Translations under genes and position numbers: made by a program
NCBI RefSeq assembly: GCF_905220565.1
Contig: NC_059408.1
Location: forward strand, 4,340,508 to 4,404,507
Direction of reading: 5' to 3'
Length of the DNA stretch: 64,000 bases
Origin: Melitaea cinxia
Taxonomy: Eukaryota > Arthropoda > Insecta > Lepidoptera > Nymphalidae
In this document: piece by piece, positions 23,201 through 35,200 of the stretch
How positions within the stretch are numbered: the stretch's first letter is position 1
Layout: every line of letters starts with the position of its first letter
The notes under the pieces: model-generated
Databases searched by the model: none
Told to the model about the DNA's origin: nothing
What the model saw: the letters and a program-made list of their open reading frames with translations, nothing else

Positions 23201-26200
23201 TTTCTTAGTAGAATCTATATTCAGAATCAAAGATACCTTTACAATAAATAGAACTAATTAATTTAACAGAAGTGTGTATTATGAATCAAGACTTCTTTTA
23301 AAATGTACTTAAATAAGTTTTTTTTTTGATAATTTGCACGATACCCCATCTAACCATTTTCTTAAAACCAGCAATCATAGTATTGACAGGAAAAAGTATA
23401 ACATATTTATGAATCTTCCATATATTATAATATGATCTAGGCTATTTCCATTGAACTAGTTAGCATTATCACAAGGCCTCAGCTAATATAATGACAACAG
23501 ATCGTTCGTTTGTTTTTGTTTATGCATAAACCTCTGACATTGATGACCTCATGCCGAGCGTCCGTATGCAAATTTCAATGACACTTTAATATAGAATTTC
23601 CCGCCTACGATTTTATCCTGGATATTTTTTTTAAATTGTGTAGACAAAGGCAGGTAAAGTCCGTGTACGATGCGAAAACCTTATATGTGTGTAATCCATA
23701 TTTTCTATATAAATTATAAGAATCACGTAGAATTGAATCTATGTTAATAATAAAGTTGTAACAGTTCCAATTCTTAACATTTAAGATTTTTTGAAAAATT
23801 TAATTGATGGTGTTTTATATTGCAATAATCAATAATAAAATTAATCGATATTTTTATATTATTGTTGTCTGTTCATCTTTCTGTATTGTATGTTAGTAGA
23901 CGTCGTTAGAGTCCATAAAACCTACATTGTAATAAATCTTAATGAAAAAGTTCTTAAAAGTTAGTTAAAAATATTTTGTCTGATAATTTTTGTAACTTTT
24001 GACATTTGTTTATGTAAGGCGCTTCAAATCAGAAAAAGATTAGTTAGACTAGACTAGAAAGAAATTATTAGATTATGTTTAATTACTCAATTTTTTTTTA
24101 TTATTTCATTACCTGGCCAAATTTTCTCATATATCCTTGGACGGTCTCAGCAGCGCAGTAAGGATCGTTTGTGCAGGTCGGGTATGCTGGAAATTAATTA
24201 TTTTTTAATTAACATATTATTGTAGTACCAGGTTATCACCTCATTCATCATCATCGTCATTGGTTTTCGTTTGTCGCTTTAGATAGGTATGTAAAACTTC
24301 GTTAGAAAAGTTTGATATTTGACGTGTTTAGTTTTGTAGAATAGGTGTACATTTTTTTTACAGTTCTATACAGGTACAAAAATATTGCGCCCACAGAAGA
24401 AAAAAATAAAATAACAACATATACCATATGTCCTTCTAAAAAAATTGTTGAAACTTATTATTTATTGAAAAAAAAACGACTTCAATAACGTCGATAAGTA
24501 ATATAACGTAGGTAGACAAAAAATAGCCAAGTAAATATGTGTTATCAAAGGTTAGTCAAAAAGTAGAGATCAGATCTCGATTACATTTAATTGGGACTAC
24601 AACACAAGCATCACCTTTCAATTAAAATAAGAATTATTAAAGTCGACCCTCCCAGTATAAAGTTCTGAGGTAACACATAAAAAATAAAAAAATTCAGTCG
24701 AACTAAGAACTTCCTCATTTTTATATAATATAAAATATAATTAATTCATTTGTCCATAACTTTTAAAACCTTGATTATATCACGGTCAAAGCTTACTCAT
24801 TCCGTATAAATCGATTCTCATAATTTAACCCTTGAATGTTCGTTATGCTCTTGATATATAGCCAAATATTATCATTTAGTATGTCGTAAGATAATAATAT
24901 CCGGTGCCGTTTAGTTTTAATGTCGCAGAATTATGGAAAATGAAAAATGACCAACCAATTATAAATTATTATACTTGGTACTAGAAAAAAACAATTTCAT
25001 AATTTATAACTAGACCTGAGTCGTAGGTATGGTTTTTAAATTTTTTACAAAGTTAAAACTGTAGCCGCGCCATTACCAATCTCTGTCTTGATGTTTGATG
25101 GAACATTTGCTTGAAGCAAGAATGGGACGTAATATTAAAAAAAATTCAAAAGTAGCTTTCAAATTTTTCGCCTACATATTAATCAATAACGAAACAACAG
25201 TGTAAGTTTATTTTTAACATCCGTAAAATACCTATTCAACTAGACAGGCTTAACTTACAGAGATGATCAATTTATTCATGTTATATAAATTGGGCTTATT
25301 AACAAGTTTTTATTAGTTGTTTTACAAATGGTTTGTCAAATTATTTTAACTGATAGACAAATTTAAATTTAAAACAGTTTAAGAAACTATGTTAGTAAAT
25401 AATTCATGAATAGTCTATCTTATCGCAAGTAATGTTGCAACACGTACCGTCTGGAGCACTAGATGAATATCCTTGGATAGTTGGTTTTCCAGCGTCTGCC
25501 CAGTAAGCCCACGTGATGCGGAAGAGTCCGCAGGCATCGCCTTCACATTTCTGACCCAGCTTGCAGCCTGATATCGCTTGACAGATGCATCCTAGACATA
25601 CTTCAGTTACTGGATCTGGAAATTGTTAAATATTTTTGTTTTATTTATTGTTAATTTACATGCACACAAACCCATAATTTCAAAAGCAGTAAAGTTTTGT
25701 TTTTTAGCTTTTAATTCCTTTTTGTCACTTTATTTTATTAAATTTGTACAAATTATTATTATATAAATTAATACAATATAGCATCAGAATAAAATGTAAG
25801 CAAAATTTTCAGTAAACTAAGTAAAATGCATACAGAGCTTAACTTCAGGTTTGGAATGTATAACTATATGCATGACCTGTTTCTGTGGGAATTTCCGATG
25901 ATGTGTTTAATTCTATGAAATATTTAAATCCTGTTTATTTTGGCACATCTATTTTGGACATCTGTTTGTTACATAATTAACATAAATTACACTAAATACA
26001 ATTTTGTAACAAAAATTCTATTTTACGTGACAGTGTAAATTATAAGTGGGTTACTATATTACTAAAAGCTATTCGTTTTGCTTCGATTTCGTTTGTTGTG
26101 TTCGAAATTTAATGGTTTATAAGCAAAACGCGTCGTTATTTGAACGTATAAACCGGGGTCAAACCATAAACCATAACAATGTAAACCTATAACAGTATAC

Positions 26201-29200
26201 TCTTCGTCCTTCGACATTCATCCCTAACATTCTTTTACCAATATAGCGTTCATCCCTCCTCATTACATGCCAATACCACGCTAACCTACTGCTTCTCATT
26301 TTCTCCGTCACGGGTGCTAAGTACTTTCAAACTTCCCCTTATATACTCATTTCCAATTCGATCTTTCCTTGTCACTCCACACATCCATCTCAACATCCGT
26401 CACTTTCGTTGCCCAACATTCTGATCCAAACATTACGATAGGTCTTATGATCGTTTTGTAGATTTTCCCTTTAAGTTCAAGGGGCATTCGTGGGCCACAA
26501 GCTGTTCCAGAGACCTGTCGCCATTTCATCCATCCCGAAATTATTCAAACAATAAAGTATAAAAATAAATTATTTAAATTACATGTTATATACCTACAGT
26601 ACATGTAAATAAAGTTAATTTAATTTCAAAAAGTTGTTGGTTCATTCGAATTATTTTTAATAATTTATCGTATACGTATGTACAAGGCTTACGTGAAATT
26701 ATTTATGTTAATGTTTAAACCGCAGGTTGTCAAATGTGATATACAGTGAAGGTTCAAGGTGCTGGTTACCTTGTACCGTAAACGGCCATGTACTGCGATG
26801 ACTAACTACTCATCATCCTCAGTTGTAATTTCGGAAGTATATAAATATACATAAAATTAAGTTACATTCAAAAAATTGCTAAACTTATTATATTTAAGCT
26901 GTGTAGTAAAATTAAAAAATTAAAATAAAATAGAAATAGGAATTTTTCACCTTACAATTTATTTTATTCCTAAGATAAAACTTAATGTAATAAAATTCTG
27001 TTGGTATTTATACTAAAGATATTTTAGTTCCGTCTCATATGTTCATACCATTACATATCTGATTGTAATGCGACCTAACCTTTTATTAATCTTAATTAAA
27101 CAATAATTACGTATATGGTGAATTTACGCCATTTTCTTAGTAAAGCTAAACGCACGTAATAGAGGAAAACACTATACTATTTTAATCAACGTGTATTTAT
27201 GTCTTGTTTTATGTACAGGGTATGTATTTTTATTATTATCATTTTGTATTTATCACTTTCACCAATTTAAACGCCATTAAAAGTCAGAAAAATAAACAAT
27301 CAATAAAAATATATCATCCGATAACCAAATTCTCTTTTATAAAAACAGTTGACAAACAAGCGTACATACGGCCAACCTGATGGTAAGCAGTTACCGTGGC
27401 TTGTAGGTGCCTGCAATGCCACGATCATTGTCAGAGCTTTAGTAACCCTATCCTCTCTCCAGGAGGTTTAGCTAGTATTATTTAGCTGTAATCTTCTGTA
27501 AGGTTGAGGTACTTCCTCAGTTGGGATGCTTCGTGCAAATTTTGATCAAGATGTTTCTTGCTGTGCCCTATTTAAATGGCCCTCAAGCATAAAATAAAAA
27601 TTATAACCAAAAAATACTAGAACAATATTCATACAACTGCTGTGTGGCTACGGCACCAAAGAATTTAGCCACCCCCTCTCTTCCCGTGGGTGTCGTAAGA
27701 GGCGACTAAGGGATAACAAGGTTCCACAACCACCTTGGAACTTAAGAAGCCGACCGATGGCGGGATAACCATCCAACTGCTGGCTTTGAAATACACAGGC
27801 CGAAGACGGGCAGCAGCGTCTTCGGTGCGCAAAGCCAGTACTGCGGTCACCAACCCGCCTGCCCAGCGTGGTGACTATGGGTAAAACACATGAGTTCACG
27901 TTATTTTTGGCGTAAACTTGTGGAGGCCTATGTCCAGCAGTGGACTGTTTAGGCTGTAATGATGATTCATACAACCATACATCCATCTTTATAACTGGGT
28001 ATGTGAACAGGTCGACAATGTTTACTTGTAATAGCATTTCTTATGGAGGCACTGTAGCGTCCGGTTCCGTTCTATTTTTGTTTTAAAAAGCTATCAAATA
28101 TAACTTCGGCACAAGAAATGTGAAGAACAAGCACAAATGATATGAAAATTGAAGTCAATTCGTACTAAGGTCAATTACTCACATGTAAAACTAAAATAAA
28201 TTGATTAATTTATAATTTTTAGTTTAAATTACAATGAAAAAAATCTATACTAGCACCAAGTGTTATTTATTACACATTAAAAAATATTGTAACTTGAGTG
28301 GATAAACAGAAGTCTTCATTTCATTCTTTTATTCATTCAGATTAGAATGATGATGCCTTCCAAAAGTACAAAAGCAGCGCGGCTGATTTCGCAAATATTA
28401 GACCAAGGAAAGGATATTTTCGTATTTTCTAGTAATTCTAGAAAACGTTACAATCATGTCTTTTTGGTTGTATCATTTGTAGCTGGTTGGTTTTGATACA
28501 ATGAAAAGGTGACATTTTAATGATTGAACTAAAAACTAAAAAAATAGTTTCCCGCCACTTTTCATTTGTTTTTCAGTCCGCATGACAAAAAAAGTCATTA
28601 TAAGTATTTCATAAGATAATGAAAAGCTACACGCATATTTTCACAAAATGTTTTGTAACATGCCTTAGTTATTGTACAAAGTCTAACTTATTATCAGTAA
28701 TAACTGTATTAACCTAATATCTTTAAACGAGCAATTCTTGTATATATGTATGTATCTAATCTGAATCTGTGGAATTAAAGAACCCCTTCTCTCCCCGCGG
28801 GTGTCGTAAGAGGCGACTAAGGGATAAAAAAGTTCTACTACCACCTTGGAACTTATAAAGCCGACCGATGGCGGGATAACCATCTAACTGTTGGCTTTGA
28901 AATGTGTGTTTGAAATGTTCCATTTTTCTGTTGGCCGAAGACAGGTAGCAGCGTCTTCGGTGCGACAAAACCAGTCCTGTGGTCACCAACCCGCCTGCCC
29001 AGCGTGGTGACTATGGGCAACACACATAAGTTCACGCCATTTTTGGCACGAACTTGCGGAGGCCTATGTCCAGCAGTGGACTGCAATAGGCTGAAATGAT
29101 GATGATGAATGATGAATCTCGGAAACGGCTTCAACGATTTTCATGAAATTTAGTATATAGGAGATTTCGGGGGCGATAAATCCATCTAGCTAGCTAGCAT

Positions 29201-32200
29201 TTTTAGAAAATGTCGTTTTATCTCTGTTTTTAGGCAATGAAAAAATGGCTACAATATCGTTGGAATACGAAGGTAAATTCCCCAAATGTCAATAAAGTTG
29301 TAATAGCTCAGGCGGGAAATCGGCCGGTCGGGAACGACTGAGAAGACCACGATTCAAATCCCCATGTCTACAGGTCGATTTTTTTTTCTAATTGCATTCG
29401 TGATTTTTTATTTAAATAACCAGTTCATATTTTTTATTATTGTCGGTAAAATCGAAAAATATTATTCATATTTTATAAATATGTAATTCGTATATATGAT
29501 TATTCGTATATATGATAATATATATGATTTCCAAAAAACACGATTTACTAAAAATACTGAGCTAAGCTCGGTCACCCAGGTACTTAATATTTATATGGGT
29601 CTAACATCCGTGTGTTATTGTGATTTTGTACAGATGATTCGTAACAAAAACTTAAATATTAAAATTTCCGGCACTTGAATGTAATTTTAATATTATAATT
29701 TACAGTGTTTTGCATGAGAATGATTTTCGTTTTATTTTTATTTATATCTATATGGAATTAAGATCTGAATGTAATATTATAATTAAAATTTTATTAAGCT
29801 GTGTGGTTACGGCAGTAAAGAATATAGTCACCCCCTCTCTTCCCGCGGGTGTCAGAAGAGATAACATAGCTCTACTACCACCTCGGAACTTAAAAAGCCG
29901 ACCGATGGTGGGATAGTTATCCAACTGCTGGCTTTGAAATACACAGGCTAAAGACGGGCAGCAGCGTCTTCGGTGCGACAAAGCCAGTCCTGCGGTCATC
30001 AACCCGCCTGCCCAGCGTGGTTTTTATATATATTTTCTAAAAATATATCTAACAAACAATTGGTTGTAATGTGTTTACCGGAGCTAGCAATTACTTATTT
30101 TTAAATATAGTGAAATTCGTTGATAAAAAAGAATAAATATATCTATTGGATACTACCATCTGTCAAATAGCGATATTCACAACCGGTGATACAGGCCCTA
30201 AATAAACTTGCAAAACGAGACAAAACCATGCACGTCAACAGATAAAATAACAACAGTAATCTAGTTTATTATTAATAAAGGTAAAAATTGTTTAGATGCA
30301 AAGTAGCATAGTGTACAAATTACTACATTATCATGTGTCATCAATAATGTTTAAGGATAAACAATGGAGACAGTAAAATTGTAATACAATATTTATTGAG
30401 ATAATGCGGAAACAGAACGGATAATTGTCTCGAGATGACTGTGTCAGTAAATATTATACAGCACATGTATATAATACTAGCTGACCGCGCAAACGTTGTT
30501 TTGCCATAACACAAAATTTCAAATATTTTTCTCAATTTGATGGCAGCACCAACTGTCGGGACAAACTGAAATTAAAATAGAATAATATTTAATATTTGAT
30601 GCTGCGATGGTAGCTCAGTCTACCGGATCCAATGTAAACATTCCAAAATTAACAACTACTTATAAATGAAAAATTAGTTAAATAAACATTTTCCAGCAGA
30701 CCAAATTGTGAATCTAAACCATCCTCTAATCCCTTTGAACTTACATAAAAAAAATTTCATCAAAATCGGTCCAGCCGTCTAGGAGGAGTTCAGTGACATA
30801 CACACGCACACAAGAAATATATATATATGTTGCAGTCAGAACTCTTAACCAGTCAAAAGTACTATTGACTAGCGAAATCAGTCAAAAGTACTTTTGACTG
30901 GACAAGTTGGTCAAAAGTGGTTTTGACTGAAAATTATTGGTTATTAGTACTTTTGACTGCAAATTCGCGGTTAAAAATACTTTTGACTGACGCTCTCCGT
31001 CAAAAGTAGTTTTAACTGCAAAAAAGCGTCAGTCAAAAGCACTATTAACTCGAATGTGAATAAATTTAGTCAAATGATCCTGATGAACCATAATAAATTT
31101 ATGCCCGCGATCTTCTTGCGACTGCGTGTCAATCAGATCGACTTAGCAGCGGCTGTTCATTTCAGTGTGCAGGATCGGTATCTAAACCTGACCCATCCTT
31201 TTCTTGTTTTTCTTCCTTTGGCATACTTCGCACATTGATACATTACATTAATCATTTCTTTTGTAACATTAGCGTACTTTTTTGCCGTTTCATTCTTAAG
31301 TCTATCGCGACCACCATGCCCTATAGAAATATGAGCAGCATCAATAATGTCGTAGATTTCCTCAGCCGGCAAAAATTTCTGACAGGTTCTGTGTTTGTAA
31401 CTAATTTTTTTATACCACAAACTTCAATTTGTTAAAGCGTTGTAGTCTACTGTACTGTAATGGTGTTTCCTTTTCATTAAATTTCGCGTCTTCCACATCC
31501 ATTGCAAACTTTTCAAATTTTTCTTTTGTTATCACATTGAAATGACTATCTTTCATATCTTCCATCGCTAAAATTCTTTGCAAAAAGCCTTCTTTCTTTT
31601 CGTAGTCACTCATTTTTGTTCTAATATCAGCACCTTCTCCACTAATAATGAGTAATATAAAAGTTTATATGTGCGTTTGTCGTTATTTTTATTGACCACC
31701 TTAAATTTTTAAGAGTTTTGACTGATACAACCAGTCAAAACCACTTTTGACGGAATAATTTAGTCAAAAGTACTTTTAACCAGCTCCATTGGGCAAAAGT
31801 ACTTTTAACTGTTATTTTAGTCAAAAGTATTATTGACTAAAGCAAACGGTTAAAAGTACTTCTGACTGATTTTGCTAGTCAATAGTGCTTTTGACTGGTT
31901 AAGAGTTTTGACTGCAACATATACAGATTTAAAAAATATAAAAATATATTTAAAAAATTTTGTATAGTTATTTATATAGAAATTTAGTTGCAACAGTGGA
32001 CTTATCTCTAGAAGAGATCTCTTCCAGCCAACCTGTGATAGTGAAAACTAATGTTACACAGCAGGCTAAGAAAGTGCAGTAATGTAGATAATATACAGAT
32101 TTTTGAAAATAAAAAGCTAATTATATTATATTCATAACTACATATACATACTATACTAGAAATTTTTTCGTCTTCCTTAGAAGGACCGGACCAGGCATGC

Positions 32201-35200
32201 CTGATCAGGACTAGGTAAGGCATGTAACGCAGATGATTGGTCTGGACTTGATTAGAATGAGATGAGATTTCCTGATCGGGTCCAGATCAGGAAATCTCGC
32301 CTCATCCTGATCAGCCGGTTCGGTCCGGTCCTTTTAAAAAATACGAATGTATATTCTTGAAAAAAATGTTTAACAAAAAAAGGTCTAGGTCTTCTGTACG
32401 TTTTTAATACATACTACTTGATATATGAATGTATTAACGGTTATTTAATTATTATATCAAATAATTCTCGTTATTGAAATTTTTCTCTGGTGTGGCAACA
32501 ATTTTATTAGTCGGGTTGGCTTTCTTTATAATGATTTTCGAAATATAAGGTGTTTATTTTTGGAATCAGACAGAGTACATAATTGTACTAAAATAGTATT
32601 ATAAATTTATAATACTATTTTACATTATATTATACATTTATAAATTTATAATATTACTATTTTACCGTCATTTTTTTGTTAAATAAAGATCTATTACAAG
32701 TTGAAATGGTAAATTAAATAACATTAAAATTTTAAGTAGCTAACTAAAAACTATTGTTCGGCGCACTATATATTATTGTTTTACTATTGTTCGGCGCACT
32801 ATATATTATTGTTTTCATGTATTACAGTTAGTCTTGCTCTATATAGGTATATGTACGTATTTATTCTTTATTATTATCTTGGACGTTTAAATCACTACAA
32901 TTTTATCGAATTTTTAAAATTATTTGAGAATATCGTGATACTACAGAAGGCCAAATAGTACATTTATTTTTAAAAGTCGTGCGAAGTATATGCCACCAAG
33001 TAAGCTTCCTTCTCTAAGCCTACGATATTCAAGTTGGTGTAGTATACCTTAGAGATGTTGTTATTTTCATGTCATGCTCAGTAGAGGATCTAAGGTATGT
33101 TGTCAACTAGTCAGACGAGTGTTGGAACCGGACCGAATGGCACGCGGATCCGAAGAAACTCATTATCATGTTAAAATATTTAAACCGTACATTACTTGTC
33201 AGGTTTAGCTCTTTATAAACTATTAGCTGTTCCCCGTGGTTTTTCCCATAATTTAATCCCGGTTCTGTTGGAATTTTTAAAAAGAAACTTGTGTTATTTT
33301 GGTTTTTAAACAATCTACAAATAAAGAATTATTGCTACCGATATCCCACTCTAAAATTGAATGTATAATAATTAAATAAATAGATACTTCAAGTTCAACA
33401 TTAGATATCAATTTATTGTTATCTTAAAAGTTCTATATCCTTTTATTGAGGTCTAACTATTCTCTTAGTTTATGATATTCACAATATACTTTATAGGTGA
33501 AAAGATGATGACCATCATTATAAATACCATGTAAAAATATTTAAATATAATAGCTAAACTATTACACAAAATCGATTGTCAATTTTTAAAAGTATTGTAC
33601 ATATAGGTATCTAAAATATTTCTTAGTGCAAGAAAGAAATCGCGTGTCTTTGTAACACAAATTTCGATATTAAATATTAGCAACACAAAGATAAATATAA
33701 AAGATGACAAATTGCATAACGATACCAATATTAGGCGGCTGAGTGACCTCTACCTATGATGTTGAGGTCGTATTTGCTTTAACCGACTACGTCGTTAATT
33801 AAGGAGGATTACGCGTTTACCATTGTACGTATTGTACCTATTATGTGTTAGCTATATTTTGAAAGTAAATACCAAATAGTAATAGTAGTTAAAATTGACA
33901 ATTATCTATCCACCAACGTGCAGTGGGGCAGCGTGATGGATTAAGCTCGATCCTTCTCCTACATGAAGAAAGAAGTCTATGTCCAGAAATGGAATTTTAC
34001 AGGCTGAATCAAATCAAATTAACATGCATCAGTTCCAAGGCTGTTGTAGATTATAGTTTAGTCATTATGCAAAACGTCGAAGCTCACGGAAATTATTTCG
34101 TCAGATGTATTGTTGTTTGATTTTAATTAATAATTAACAAAAGCAATGAGAATAATTGAGTTATCCGTTTTTGCAACAATTACATTACTTTTTTTTTAAC
34201 GGAAAACAATTAAATGGTATATTTTTATAATTGTTTCAAGTAATGTGTTCCTTGAAAAGTCAATTGCGTTTGCAATCTGTGCTAATTACTTTGTAATATA
34301 AACAGATAACAAATATACTCGTAGAGCTAAGAGTTTGTTCAGTATATATATATATTATCAGTAAGTCAAATTTGCTACCTTATTCTTTATTGCAAATGTA
34401 ATATTTCCTGTAATATTTTTTATAAGACGAAATAATAATAGGCCGTAAATTAAAAAAAAAAAAAAACTAAAATGTATTGATACACGTGGACCGTGGTACC
34501 ATTGGGGACTTCTGGTCTATATCACATGTCTTTCTTGTTCACTACAATAATTAATAACGAAATCTGTTGTAGAAGTCTAATACACATGTACATACAGATG
34601 TATAATATTTTACGATCGAAATATTTTTAGAAATTATTGTTTCTTATAAAACTCATAATTTAAAAAAAAACGAATTGTTTGTGCTTTGTTAATTTAAAAA
34701 AAAAAAAACCATAAAGAAAGTTATCAGGTAGTTTATATCAAATCGATTCACTCTATCAAAAAATTTTATATTTTGTATTTAGAATGATTGCGTGAGAGAC
34801 AAAAGTCAATACAACATTAAAATACGATCCAAAAAGGTTATAGTCAACAAAAAAAGAACCTACTTAAAAACATAACTTAAAAAAAGTTATTTAACTGACA
34901 ATAGGTACACTCTATTGTATTATAAGATTATAATTGCTATTAATTGTTGTTACAAATAGTCTAATAAAAAAACAGAAGCTGCATAAAATTATTTTTTAGT
35001 ATAATGATATCATTCACTTATCAATGCAGGAACAACAATTAAATTAATTGCGAAGATTAATTAGATCATATTTATGTTAATATGTATACCTGCGTGTTAT
35101 GAAAATATAATGTATGTGCATTTATAAAATTGTTATTTTTTATTTCAAATATAAAACCTCACAAGTATTAAAGGCATTATACATAAGCACTCCTACAATT

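Noticed and set aside
27648..28037. 129-codon minus-strand reading frame, with close relatives at 16072, 21793 and 716
   Set aside because: All are antisense readings of the family A leader and are shared only because the repeat is shared.
30828..31919. CRISPR-like regular repeats
   Set aside because: The units are palindromes with irregular short spacers inside a transposon with inverted ends in a eukaryotic genome. There are no cas genes and no unique spacers.
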